Notes: a model not told the origin generated them from the letters alone. A stretch of 32,492 bases of DNA from Funneliformis mosseae (GCA_910592005.1 CAJVPP010000430.1:1-32492); one strand, 5' to 3'; shown: positions 11,703-24,669, counted from the first letter of the stretch. Made by a program: numbers and translations.

Positions 11703-12438
11703 TTCGGTTAGAACGAACAGTTATAGGAGTGATTAAGTGTAGATTTAAGTATAAAAAAAAATGACTTTGAAGAGCTGTTTTGAAAGTGTGAGAATCAAAA
11801 TATAAAGAAATGTTCAAGCGCGTGACGTTTGCATATTTCTTAGCACTCTAGTTACACAAATTTCCTAATCTAGTAAGGAGATGATAACATTGATCGATCA
11901 ATCAAAATCGTGAATTTTGATAATGTCCGTCACATTAAAAATTTGTAAATAGTAAATAACTAAAAGGTAATAAATTATATAAATCACTAAATAAAATAAA
12001 TAACATTCAAAAATAATTCTTTTGCATGTTCTAATAAATTATCTACAGTTATCTATGTCATTCATATCATTTTCAGCTGTATTTTTACTATTCTTTCAAC
12101 TGATTCTTGTTCACCTGATTTTTCCATTAATCTTATTATAAAAACATTGACGTTTTTCTTGAAAATATCCTAACCAAATCAAAACATTTTAAATTAACAT
12201 CTTTGTAGATAATAATGTGAAAACAATATTATACAAATAATAAAAAAATGGTGATATTAGATTTTTTTGATAGTAACAAAGTCTTGTAAAAGATAATAAT
12301 CAATTATTTATATATATGTGTTAATAATAATATCAGATGAAGATTTAATAACTTTAAAAAATTGATAAATCGATGATCATTTTGAAGTAAAAAAAATGGT
12401 TAAATTTGCCTGTTGATAAATTTTTGTAATTCTTTCCA
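11703..12438. other. AT-rich intergenic region upstream of the pseudouridine synthase
   Basis: About 740 bases with no supported ORF, RNA gene or repeat. It should contain the promoter of the gene starting at 12439. Confidence 0.5.
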
Positions 12439-13579
12439 ATGGATAAACGTGAACAATCTCAAAGATTTAATAATGGTGTTAGTGAAATCATGCCAGAAAT
12501 CAAAATACTATTACATAATGATGAATTCTTGGTTATCGATAAACCGTAAGTAAAATATAACAAAAGATTATCTTTGATTTTAATTTTGAAATTGATTAAT
12601 ATATTCCTTCTTGTCTATATAAGCTATGATGTTAGAATAGATGGTGATACATCGAAAGGACATACAGGTAATCAACATCATATTAACAACATTTATATAG
12701 ATATTTTTCTAAGAATAATTTATCATTTTCTTAATAGTTTTATCACTTCTTTATAATCAAATTCCAAATTTACCAAAACCATTAAGAAATGTACATCAAC
12801 TTGATCATTCAACATCAGGTTGTTACTGTTTGGCATTAACAAAAAAATCTGCTGGAATAGCGAGTGTTGCTTTCGCTAAACGTAGAGTTGATAAATATTA
12901 TTTGGCCATTGTTAGAGGCTGGTTGAGAAATGATTGGTGAGTTCTATAATTTTTTTTTTTTTTTTTTGGTGAATGACGGGAAAACGCTCGTTAAAAAAAA
13001 TAGATATGTATTATAAAGTTATGTAGTTGAACAACCTATTGCAGAAGTACCAAATAATAGATATCGAATGTGTATAGGTACAGAAGATAATCCAGGAAAG
13101 GTATCATATCAATATTCCTTTCTTATTTCAATTTAAGATCGTTTCATATTCTAATGTTTTTCGCATTATGAAAGTCTGCAAAAACAGAAATAAAAGTCCT
13201 CCGTCGAGGATATTTTCATGATAAACATAATTGCTCGTTGCCATCATCTCCATCAACAACGCCGACACAATCACCTTCAATTCAAAATATACGAGTAACG
13301 TTAGTTAGTCTTCATCCTATTACAGGTAGAAGACACCAATTAAGATTACATTGTCAATTCTTAAATCATCCTATTGTAGGTGATTGGCATTATGAGAGAC
13401 AAATTATGAATTATACCGATACTTGGCGTATGATGTTACATGCTCAGAAATTAGTTATACCATTAAATAAAAATGATGAAGAAAAGGGAAAAGTTTTGGA
13501 CGTCGATGCCGGTGATCCTTTTTCTGAATTTGTTGTTGATGAATTTAGAAACGTTGTTGTAGGTAACGTTGAAAACTGA
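12439..13579 (+). CDS. RluA-family pseudouridine synthase, RPUSD1-like
   Basis: Complete, 278 aa, five exons (12439-12545, 12624-12667, 12738-12936, 13019-13100, 13175-13579), all in phase. It belongs to the RluA family, which isomerises uridine to pseudouridine in RNA. KPYDVRIDGD lies in the N-terminal strand region. HQLDHSTSG is the catalytic motif, with the nucleophile Asp at about residue 73; Gln in place of Arg is the form I recall for animal RPUSD1. RRVDKYYLAIVRGW and HPITGRRHQLRLHC...HPIVGDWHYE follow. There is no N-terminal S4 domain and no clear mitochondrial presequence, which favours the RPUSD1 branch over RluD-like or PUS5/6-type enzymes. A low-complexity Ser/Pro/Thr insert (about residues 165-180) sits before the last domain. 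RNA substrate unknown. It is convergent with SSZ1. Confidence 0.9.
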
Positions 13580-13710
13580 TTTAACGAAACAAAATAAATA
13601 CAATAAAAACTTGCGTAAATTGTTCAATATGAACTTAATTATTTTATTCGTACTTTCGTACTTTTTTTTTGGAAAAATTCTACAATCCTCCAAGAATTAA
13701 AAATCTGATC

Positions 13711-13821
13711 AAAAAAAAAAAAAAAAAAAAAAATTTACCCGATCAGGAATTCTTAATTCTCTATAAATTATTCATTCAAAGGTTTGTTTCTTTCTTCCTT
13801 TTTTTTTTTTTTTTTTTTTTT
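13711..13821. repeat. Inverted A23/T23 homopolymer tracts
   Basis: A run of 23 A (13711-13733) and a run of 23 T (13799-13821) lie 65 bases apart between two convergent genes. In transcripts of either strand they could pair. The T run is 20 bases downstream of the SSZ1 stop on the minus strand, where it reads as A23. They may shape 3' end formation, or be only run-length noise of an AT-rich genome. Confidence 0.6.
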
Positions 13822-13841
13822 GAAAGAAAAAATCATTCTCT

Positions 13842-15883
13842 TTATTTTGTGTTTCCATCAATTTCAATTTCTAATTTTTTATCAGAAATGAATTCTGTTG
13901 CCGTGATAAAACATTTACTATTCATATCGACCTCAATAGTAATATGAACTTTTAATTCATTAACTTTTTTTTCTGGCAAATCTTTTAAAACCATTTCAGC
14001 CAATAATTTATCTGCCACAGTTATAGGATATTGTGCTTTCATTTCACCTTCTTTCACCTCATTTTCATTTTCATTCTTATTTTCTTCCTCATCTTTCTTT
14101 TCTTCCTCCGGATGTTGATGTACACCTTCCCAAATAGCAATATATATTTCTTTTTGATTCTCTAAATAATTTGAAAAGGTAAAATTACGACGAACAGGTA
14201 AAGGAGTATTTTCCGGTATTAATGTTATAAATTCTTTTTTAGCATTTAAAATCCCAATTGATTTTAATAAATGTGGTACTAAGGTGATTGAAGTGTCAAA
14301 ACTATCATTAATTAATTGATCTGCAAAGGTTGAAATTAATGAACCTTGGAACGCACAACCATATGCTACAACTTCATCAGGTTCAAAATCTTGACGAATT
14401 AATGTAGAGGAGTTTGCAAACATATCACGTATTTTCGATTGAAGTTTTGGAATACGTGAAGCGCCTCCAACAAGAATTACCTTTAAAAATCCAAAGGAAG
14501 AAAAGTCAGTTAAGGAAGTCTTCTTTTTTTTAAAAAAAAAACCCCCCTCTTTGAGGATTTACAAATCTTACCTCATCAATCGATTGAGGTTCTAAATCAT
14601 TATTTTTTAATGCTTCAGAAATAATTTCCAAGGTTCTGGAAAATAATTTATTTGCCATGATTTCAAATCTTGTCCTATTTATAGTTCCATGAAAGTCAAT
14701 ACCTTCAGCTAAAGACTCGACAGAACACGTAGATGTTGAACTAGAAGATAAGGTCTTCTTTGTTATTTCGACAGCATTTCTCAGTTTAACTAATGACCTT
14801 TTATTATCCATAACATCAATTTTGGTTTTTCTTTTAAATTCATTAGCAAAATGCTTTGCCAATAACTCATCGAAAGCAGCACCACCAAGATCAGGATCAT
14901 GGGTTGTTCCCAATATCGTATACATTCCTGATCTAACCGACATTACTGAAACATCTAAACTATCGGACCCCAAGTCCACAATCACATCAATTCTATCATT
15001 ATATTTATTCGTAGTAATTGGATTTTGTCCACTGATTACAACATTTCCTATTTCATACGCTAATGCTGCCGCACTTGGTTCATTAATTAATTGCATTACT
15101 CTTAACCCAGCCTTTTCAGTTGCAATCCTTAATGAATTTTTTTGTTCTTCATCAAAATAAGTTGGAATTGCAAGTACGGCTCCCATAACTGATTGACCTA
15201 AAAAATTTTCCGCACTTTCTCTTAAACTCGCGATAAACTTTGTGCATGCTTCTTGTGCTGTTACTATTGTTTCTTCTTCTTTAAATTCTACTTGATATGC
15301 TGCCTGTCCATCTTTATCAACTAGTTTCGCCGTACCCGTACTTGCTATAGATTTACATTCCTCATAACTTTATGTAAAAAAAAAAAAAAAAAAAGAGTTT
15401 TAATGCATTGACAACCTTTTTTTTTTAAACAAATTTAAAAGTAATTTTTAAAAATAAAACGTACCTCTTCCCAATAAAATTGCGAAATTGGGTAATAGTG
15501 TTTTTTGAATTACTTAATAATTGTACTTTAGCTTGAGTTCCTGTAAGCTTACAGGAATGAATTCGATTTTACAATGAAATTATAAGGATTGTATTATGAT
15601 TCGATTTATAAATTATTCCTGGTAAACTTACTTCTTCATCCCCAGAAAACGCTACCATTGTAGGTATCTGACGTTCTCCATCCTCATTAGCAATACAATC
15701 TGCTCTTTCGTCCTTGAACAAATGAATAAATTTTTATAATAAATCGAAATATTCTTTTTAAAATTTAATTAACCTTTTTAATTTAAATAAAAATATTACC
15801 TTATTGATAATCGCAATGCTAGAATAACTTTGACCTATCCTTAGACCGATAATAACTGGTTTAGAACCCATTGCTGAAGGCAT
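13842..15883 (-). CDS. SSZ1: Ribosome-associated Hsp70-like protein SSZ1
   Basis: Complete, 560 aa, five exons (15883-15800, 15712-15632, 15547-15465, 15367-14572, 14480-13842). It is an atypical Hsp70 that forms the ribosome-associated complex (RAC) with the J-protein zuotin and stimulates Ssb-type Hsp70 on nascent chains. The N-terminal ATPase fold is visible (IGLRIGQSYSSIAIIN, ANEDGERQIPTMVAF, AIPTYFDEEQK, INEPSAAALAY). The phosphate-loop motif, DLGGGT in normal Hsp70, reads DLGSDS here, in line with the lack of ATP hydrolysis known for Ssz1. ITKKTLS, a MANKLF helix and VGGASRIPKL follow. The substrate-binding part is short and carries an acidic Glu/Lys/Asn insert (about 14050-14110). These features separate it from Ssa/Ssb. 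The gene is followed upstream by Elongin B-like on the same strand. Confidence 0.93.
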
Positions 15884-16352
15884 AATAATAAATGGAACTC
15901 GAAACAGTAAGAAACAATTATTATTTTTATAGGTAAAATTTTTCCATGATTTATATAAATTTTTTTTTTGGAATGAAAAATGATTTTAACGTTTTATTGG
16001 TTATAAATCCTGTACTTTGCGTAACACATACATAAATAAATCAGATTGATAATTTCGCGTCCTTTGTAAAAACAATTTCTAATATTTTATATTTAATAAA
16101 TCAAGAGATCGGAAAAAAAAAAAAAAAAAAAAAAAAAGATTTCTGTTAAAAATAAATTGTTTCAATACATTTTTCCTCTTTAATTTACGAATAAAAATAA
16201 CAATTTGTACCATAATAAATTTGAATTAAAATAATTATCTTGTTGGCGATGATATATTTTCCTTGGAGTCTCTTTCAATAAATTATTATTATGACAAATT
16301 CTTTTACAAGAAAAATCGGTCGAAACATGAATTATTTCGTCCGACATTTAGT
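15884..16352. other. Intergenic, SSZ1 promoter region
   Basis: About 470 AT-rich bases between the SSZ1 start and the stop of the next minus-strand gene. It includes an A run of 23 or more near 16115-16137 (T on the SSZ1 sense strand), the kind of poly(dA:dT) tract that keeps nucleosomes off yeast promoters. No gene seen. Confidence 0.5.
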
Positions 16353-17005
16353 TTAAGCCTTGGCTTTTCCTTTTCCATCTTCTAATGATAAAGTTTCCAA
16401 ATCATTCTTTTCATTTATCTCATCATCATCTTCCATCGGTTCATCTTCCTCAACAACTTCATCATAAGGATCCGGATATTCCACAGCAACGTTCTCCCAT
16501 TGATCTTTTATATTGAAATCATTTAATGAATACAAGCTCATTGCTTTTACAATTAAATCAGCAAAGACTTTCATTATAACATACCTAAGTTATCATCCCA
16601 AAAACATAAAAATAAAATCTGTTCATCCTTTAGTCCTAACTGATTAACGGTATCTTCGTCTTTATCCAAAATAGAATAAGAAAGTTGTGACTCTGAATCA
16701 TCAGTAGATATCAGTAATTGTAATTTTTTTGGGTCTCTTTTTTCAGAATCTCCTAATACTTTTATAATATTTTTCTTTAAAGTCAGTATCTTATCAGTTA
16801 TCTTAGCTTGTAGAAATATAGTGGTTTTATGGCGTTTGACGCGAAAGTAAATTTGATTTGCGGGATTCTATTTGAAAAAAAAAAAAGTTGATATAAACGG
16901 AGGGGTAAAGAAAGAAGAGGAAAGTAAGAAAGGGGGAAACAAATAAGAATGTATGTAAAAATAAAACAAGATAGAAATGAAAAAATATATTACCCTATGC
17001 GACAT
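16353..17005 (-). CDS. Elongin B-like ubiquitin-fold protein with acidic tail
   Basis: Model of 161 aa in three exons: 17005-16994 (ATG TCG CAT AGG only), 16867-16585 and 16543-16353. The second exon gives a ubiquitin-like domain beginning QIYFRVKRHKTTIFLQAK, close to the Elongin B start (RRHKTTIF), then LKKNIIKVLGD and DKDEDTVNQLGLKDEQ. Elongin B pairs with Elongin C in cullin E3 ligases and in the Pol II elongation factor. The C-terminal part after the splice is Asp/Glu-rich (EVVEEDEPMEDDDEI) and ends KGKAKA, longer than the animal protein tail. The 12-base first exon is the least secure point: it gives phase 0 and the only ATG found, and its donor is GTAATA. The second intron is only 41 bases, but the frame stops without it. 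It shares a 141-base divergent promoter with ALG2. Confidence 0.75.
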
Positions 17006-17146
17006 TGTAGAAGTTTTAAATGTGGTGAAATCGATTTCGGTGAATGGTTATCCAGATCTGCAAACGTATTGAAGTTACACGGCAGTTTGTTTGATTTGAT
17101 TTCTACGAGTTACCTCGCGTCATTTTCCCAATTTTTTTTTTTCACA
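17006..17146. promoter_or_regulatory. Shared divergent promoter, Elongin B-like/ALG2
   Basis: 141 bases separate the two proposed start codons. If the 12-base first exon of the Elongin B-like gene is wrong, the spacer would be longer (to about 16868). Role inferred from position. Confidence 0.4.
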
Positions 17147-18805
17147 ATGACTTCTTCACACGTCTTAAATGTGGCTTTTGTACATCCAGACCTTGGCATA
17201 GGTAACATATTCCCTGAACATGATTTTGCTTTCGTATAACTTTTGCTTTTATTTAATTTATTGTAAAATACCATATAGGTGGTGCGGAACGATTGGTAGT
17301 TGACGCGGCTACTGGTTTACAAACGAAAGGTCATAAAATCGTTATATACACTTCTCACCACGATCCAACACATTGTTTTAAGGAAACTAAAGATGGTACA
17401 CTTGATGTCCGAGTACGCGGAAATTATATTATACCACGTACTTTCTTTGGATCCTTCTATATCATTTGTGCTATATTAAGACAAATTCATTTAACCCTTT
17501 CGATGATATTTTGGGATGGAACGAAATATGATGTTATATTTGTGGATCAATTATCTGCAAGTGTACCATTATTAAGGTTAACTGGTGCAAAGGTATGATA
17601 ATTTTAATCATTTTCCCTAAGTTCACCCAAAAACTTGGTTTCACCATTCTTTTTAAATTCTTTTAAATAGATTTTATTTTATTGTCATTTTCCAGATAAA
17701 TTATTAACAAAAAGGGAATCAATACTGAAAAAAATTTATAGGTATCCCGTTGATCTTATGGAGGAACTGACAACTGGTGAGTTTAATTTATTTTATTTTG
17801 CATATTTAAGGTTTATTAGATATATAATGTATTATGACTTTAAAATATTAGGTATGGCGGATTGCGTAGTCGTTAATAGCAATTTCACTGCGAATATCTT
17901 TCGAGAATCGTTTCCTCGTATAAAACATGTACCGCGGGTTCTTTATCCAGGAATATATTTCGATTCATATGATAAGAAAGTAGATTTGGAAGATATGTCC
18001 GTTAAAATATTAGAAACGTAAGTATCATTAATTTTTTTTTTTTTTTTTAATAGAGATGAAAATAATCACACTATTCATATTTTTAAGGACGAAAAAATTT
18101 ATACTATCGATTAATCGATTTGAGAGGAAAAAGAATATCGCGCTTGCTATCTACGCTTTTGCAAAATTACGCGACGATAATTTAGCTTCATGCGATCAAT
18201 TTAATAATTTACGATTAATCATTGCTGGTGGATATGATCATCGCGTTCAAGAAAATGTGAATCATCATAAAGAGTTAAATCAAAAGGCATTGCAATTAGG
18301 ATTGATGACTTATACATTAATGCCAGGTTCAACCAAATTACCACCAGAAAACGCTCAAGTTATTTTCTTATGTTCTTTTAATGATACTCAGCGAACTTTT
18401 TTACTTTCAAGAGCATTATGTCTTTTATATACTCCATCAAATGAACATTTTGGAATTGTGCCTGTAGAAGCTATGTATGCTCGTTTACCAGTTATAGCAG
18501 TTAACAACGGTGGCCCAAAGGAAACAGTAAATGATCGCGTTACGGGATTCCTTTGTTCATCTACTCCCATGGCATTTTCAGAGGCCATCGCTTCGTTTAT
18601 TAGTGGTAAATTTGATCGTGATTATATGGGTGAGCAAGGAAGAAAACACGTTCAAAAATTATTTTCCTTGGAAGCCTTCGTTAGTACTCTTGAAGAGATT
18701 CTCTTACAATTAGTGACAGTTCCTCCTTCATCTTTGTTTAACCCTTTACCATGGCTCCCATTAGTTATAATTTTAATTTTATATTCTATTTATCAACTTT
18801 TTTAA
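17147..18805 (+). CDS. ALG2: Alpha-1,3/1,6-mannosyltransferase ALG2
   Basis: Complete, 452 aa, five exons (17147-17201, 17279-17592, 17671-17776, 17852-18017, 18088-18805). It adds the second and third mannose to the dolichol-linked oligosaccharide on the cytosolic face of the ER (N-glycan pathway). GT4 (GT-B fold) marks: N-terminal [20 protein letters not shown] (glycine-rich loop, split by intron 1), TSHHDPTHCF, YDVIFVDQLSASVPLL, ILFYCHFPDKLL, ADCVVVNSNFTA, SINRFERKKNIALAI, and the E-x7-E nucleotide-sugar motif in NEHFGIVPVEAM followed by NNGGPKET. The C-terminus ends in a hydrophobic segment (LPWLPLVIILILYSIYQLF), a likely membrane anchor as in fungal Alg2. The ORF reading past each donor in this gene is intron. 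It is convergent with LSM4 (310 bases between stops). Confidence 0.96.
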
Positions 18806-19115
18806 ACTTTGACGACTTTAATCAAAAGGATAACTATTAAAATTTGGCAGATTTACCTCGAAAATTTTCAACATTCCATATCTATTATATGAGGTTATTC
18901 TTTTTTTTTCTTCTTCAAGTTTTATTAGAATTAATACAAAATTTAATTAAAGGTACTTTGTTCAACAAATATTTGTTGCGTCATTTATCTTGCCTTGTAT
19001 AAATCTATGTTAATTATTATAAATTTAAGTTTCTTGTGATATGTGTATAATGCCGAATGAGTATTATTATGAAAATTAAATTTCTTATAAAACATTAAAG
19101 AATCGATCGAACCCA
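18806..19115. other. Intergenic between convergent ALG2 and LSM4
   Basis: 310 AT-rich bases holding both 3' UTRs. No ORF, repeat or RNA gene recognised. Confidence 0.5.
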
Positions 19116-20102
19116 TTAACGGGTCTTGGATTTTCCTCTTCCACCGCCAACGCCACTGCCACCACTACCTCCACGTCCACTAGAGCTTCCGCCTCTGCTT
19201 CCTCCTATAAAACGTAATTATTAATTTAGTTTTAAAAAGGTAGGAAAATAAAGGAAAATAAAGGAGCGAACCTCGTCCAATATTGCCACCACGAGAACTT
19301 CCACCTGTTAATTATACATCATCAAGGAAAATTTATCAATAAAAGATCAAATTTGAATAACAGGACGGCATTCGATTGATAAGAATTACTTACGCCCTCG
19401 ATTTCCACCGCTTGCCGCTTGCCTTTGACGTATGGCATCTTCCTTTACCATCTCTATAATCTACAATAAAAAAAATTTATAATTTTCTAAAACAAAAATT
19501 TCTAAATCAATTACAAAAAGATTACATACCTCATCTGGTACACGTAAGTATTTAATCTAATTTTTATAAAAAGAAAGAGATTAACACGGAAAATTACATA
19601 ATTAAATAAAAAAAATTTATTAATGATTACCGTGTTCCCTCTGATATAACATTCAGGTAATCGCCAAAACCTATCTCCTTCCTATGCGAATAAATCGATT
19701 AATTGAATCGAGTTCAAACATGAGATGATTTCAAAGGATTACAGTAAAATATTCTTACCGGAGAAGTTTGTATAACTTCCCGTAAAGTTAAATTCATCCA
19801 ATTATCACAATTTACTAAATGTCCATTAAAAGTTTCTCCATTTTTTAATTCTACCAACTAATTAAAAAAAAAGAAGAATGAATCGCTCAATTAGACCACT
19901 AGTTTAATTGATGATAAATTAAAATTACATACCATAGGATGCCCTTGGGCTGTGTTTAACAAAGAAAGTGGCAACTGTAAGTTTTTCCGGTTCAAATTTT
20001 ATATAGATCAAATTTCAAAGTATTAAATATAAAAACTATTAAACGTGTAATAATTGTAAATCAACAAGATTTTATAATAATAATAAAATAATAAAATACC
20101 AT
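19116..20102 (-). CDS. LSM4: U6 snRNA-associated Sm-like protein LSM4
   Basis: Complete, 136 aa, eight exons: 20102-20100, 19974-19933, 19857-19759, 19681-19631, 19556-19530, 19460-19394, 19304-19272, 19204-19116. The first coding exon is the ATG alone, followed at once by GTATTT; the next exon starts [14 protein letters not shown], which in LSM4 follows the initiator Met. The Sm fold is plain: [20 protein letters not shown] (Sm1) and [16 protein letters not shown] (Sm2). An Arg/Gly/Ser-rich tail ends KSKTR. LSM4 is part of LSM2-8, which binds the U6 3' end in splicing, and of LSM1-7, which acts in mRNA decapping; the RGG tail promotes P-body assembly. Size matches the family (about 139). Intron density, eight exons in under 1 kb, is high even for this window. 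Confidence 0.94.
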
Positions 20103-20521
20103 TATGAAAAATAAAATAATGTTCTAAACGCGACCCTAATGAAAAAAAGAAAGAAAATCGATGAATTTTTTGGTTTACGAAAAAAAAAAAAAGCAAAAAT
20201 TCTAATTGGCTGAGACATAACCATCATACTAAAATTCAGAATGATCATAGTACTTGAACAATGCGATTTGAAATAACGCTTCTCCATTCAAAGTTTAAAA
20301 GGTTTAAGGATCTAACCAAAATAGGGTAATGTGATTTTCTTGAAATGGCGATACATCTATGCCACACATGATGACTAATTTTGGTTCATACTCGAAATTA
20401 CTGATAATCTCATAAAAAAAATTTGTATTTAACTGATGACACTGCCACTTTGATTAAAAAAAAAAAAATAAAGAAAAATTTTTTCGTTTTTACTTTTAAA
20501 AAAAGAATAAAAAGAATAAAT
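20103..20521. promoter_or_regulatory. Divergent spacer LSM4/DAHP synthase
   Basis: 419 bases between the two start codons, with the leaders and promoters of both genes. It also contains a short coding-like piece on the minus strand (20304-20438), listed separately. Confidence 0.45.
20304..20438 (-). pseudogene. Orphan coding fragment, C-terminal exon-like
   Basis: On the minus strand an open frame of about 40 codons ends at TAA 20306-20304 and reads ...YEIISNFEYEPKLVIMCGID then VSPFQENHITLFWLDP. It looks coding rather than random. A CAG acceptor-like end lies just upstream (near 20439), as for a last exon, but no upstream exon fits because the DAHP synthase gene begins there. The pattern of a hydrophobic strand after EPKLVI recalls histone deacetylase cores (PELVLVSAGFDA), but the match is weak and the rest does not fit. 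Best taken as an inserted gene fragment of unknown origin. Confidence 0.35.
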
Positions 20522-22376
<1,855 letters not shown>

Positions 22377-22634
22377 AAATTTATTTAATTTGTAATTAAA
22401 TGATATATATATATATTAAAATTATAAAATGATGTGGTTGTGATGACACGAAAAAATCTTTAACATACTGATAAATAAATGTTTCAATAAAAATCATACA
22501 ATAACTATTTTATATCACTTTTTGTAAAAATGGTATTAATAAAAAAATCTGTATACATGTGATATCTCTCAACTATCACACGGAAACATTAATGATCGCG
22601 CTTAAATGATTGAATAATTTTCAGTTTGGTTAAG

Positions 22635-23948
22635 ATGAATTTTTCTGATATAATTAAAGAAATTCTAGTTGAGAAAGCGCAACAGGATTCAAATGATCCA
22701 TTATCATGGCCATCATTATGTAAAGAATTATTACAAGAAAAAGATCAAGTAAAAATATCAATTTAGAGTAGTTACCCTTTTGTTTTGTCTTTTTTTTATT
22801 CAACTTCATTTTTAATTTTCTTAGACCGAAGAAATGTTTGATGAGATTACATTGCACTTATTTGATTGTATAACATCCATTTTAAACGCAAATAATGCTG
22901 ATGATTCAAAACGAAAAAATTCAAGGTTTAGCAAGGGAATTCTTGAGAGACCATTTTACTTAGCATTTGTTGAAATGCTTGATAGATGTCTAGAAAATGG
23001 TGAATTTCCGACACATTTAAAAAAAAGTCGATTATTCATGTTGGAAAATAAAAATTTATCAAGGTAAAACTTTTATTACCTATATTATCAAAACTTGAAA
23101 AAGTTAATCGAAAATTAATCGTTGATTTATCGAAAAAGACTAGGTTGGAACAAATCGAAAATGAAATGAAACGTACCAATTTACCTCCACCTGGCTCATC
23201 ACAGTTTAATGAATCACATAAAAAAATACTTCAGGAATTTCTATTTACATTTTTAAATCCAAAGGATTTAAATACCTTTTTAGGATTACGTACAACGATA
23301 GGATCTTCTAGTCAATTACCTCCTTCTTTAAACGAATGTCTAAATTCGTTTACTACAAATTATATTAAAAAGAATGCTAAACCTTTACGTAAAGGTTTGG
23401 TTATTAAAAATTCTCTTACCGTAGGTGCTAAAGCTCTTTCTAAACATTTTCATAGAGATGTTTCAAATTCCTTTTGGGGAATTTGTAGTGGAAGTAAGTT
23501 AAAGGAATTTGAGATAGTGATTGAAGTTTGAATTGATTTTTTTTTTTAAATCAAATTTATTTTTTATCTTTAGCTGAAAAACAGAAAAATGAGCAAGCTA
23601 ATCAAGTTTTAGCAAAAATTTTAACTGACGTTGCATGGATAAATCTACATTCAATGGTGGTATGTTGGAACTTATAATTTTTCTTTTTCTCAAATTTCAT
23701 TAAAATTAATATTGCGATCATATTTTTTTTTTATATAGCATGATACACGCGTCTTTGAGATTCGTAATTCAGATGGTTATGGGGCTCGTTGGGAAATTCA
23801 AGGTCCTAACACACAACAACTATCTTCTCAACAACCTCAGCTAATTACTCCTTCATCTAACGCGAGTGATAATAAATCAAGAATAATGTTTCGTGGTTTT
23901 TTAGAACCTCAAATGAAAGACGGCCATATTAAAAGATGGATCCATTAA
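22635..23948 (+). CDS. Conserved protein of unknown function (RGFLEPQ...DGH...W motif)
   Basis: Model of 332 aa, five exons (22635-22748, 22825-23063, 23144-23493, 23574-23659, 23739-23948). I do not recognise a named family. The protein is mostly helical by composition, with a Pro-rich turn (LPPPGSS), a basic stretch (KKNAKPLRKGLVIKNSLTVG) and a compact C-terminal domain: HDTRVFEIRNSDGYGARWEI, a Ser/Gln-rich loop, then FRGFLEPQMKDGHIKRWIH to the stop. The end has the look of a small beta domain known in uncharacterised eukaryotic proteins, but I cannot name it. No signal peptide or membrane segment. The second intron (23064-23143) is doubtful: it contains an open, coding-like frame leading straight into exon 3 (see findings). 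It is the last intact gene before the repeat-rich region. Confidence 0.7.
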
Positions 23949-24667
23949 GTAAATTATAACTATATATTGTAATTAAATCAATTATCGATACTCTAAATCC
24001 AATATATTTCGAAATGATGATGTTTTTTAAGAGTATGCATCGGAAAATAAAGTTTTCTAAAATCTAATTCTTTTTCATGATGCGATCATACGTTGCTCAA
24101 ATAAAATAGATTATGTTTTTATTTCAATGATCATATTGCAAATTTTGTTTTCCCGTTGGTTTCCTCCCTTTCTATTGCAAAGCGTCCATATAATAAAATT
24201 TTAACTTAAAAATAAGGTAACATAACTTCAACCAAAACAAAATTTTTAGTTAATAAAATTATAAAATTACAGGATATATGTAATTGTAATTTCATTAATA
24301 TCTTACTTATTAATTTACTATATTATATATGATGTGTTTTTATATAATGATTAAAAAGTACTTTTGAATTAATAATATCTATTATTTGAAATTTTTATAA
24401 ATGTATGCTTATATATATACATCTATCTAAATTTATACAAACTTATATAAACTATAAATTTACATAACTATATAAATATATGAGATTTATAAACTTTATA
24501 AACTTATGTAACCTATATATTAAAAACTTATATAATTTATATATAAATATATAAATTTTTATTTAAAAAGTTTTACCAATAAACTTTAATTAAATTATAA
24601 ATACAAAAGATTATAAAAATTTTATTATTTATTATTTAATAAAAATACTGCAATTTATGTGATATAT
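23949..24667. other. AT-rich boundary region
   Basis: About 720 bases between the last intact gene and the first transposon end. From about 24400 to 24590 it is made of loosely repeated TATAAACTTATATAAA-like words. No gene, tRNA or inverted repeat recognised. Confidence 0.5.
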
Positions 24668-24669
24668 TA

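Noticed and set aside
14822..15160. Plus-strand ORF of 112 codons
   Set aside because: Antisense to exon 4 of SSZ1.
18388..18588. Minus-strand ORF inside ALG2
   Set aside because: Antisense of a conserved ALG2 exon.
24400..24600. CRISPR-like or satellite array of TATAAACTTATA words
   Set aside because: No fixed unit length or spacer pattern; better explained as simple AT-rich drift.
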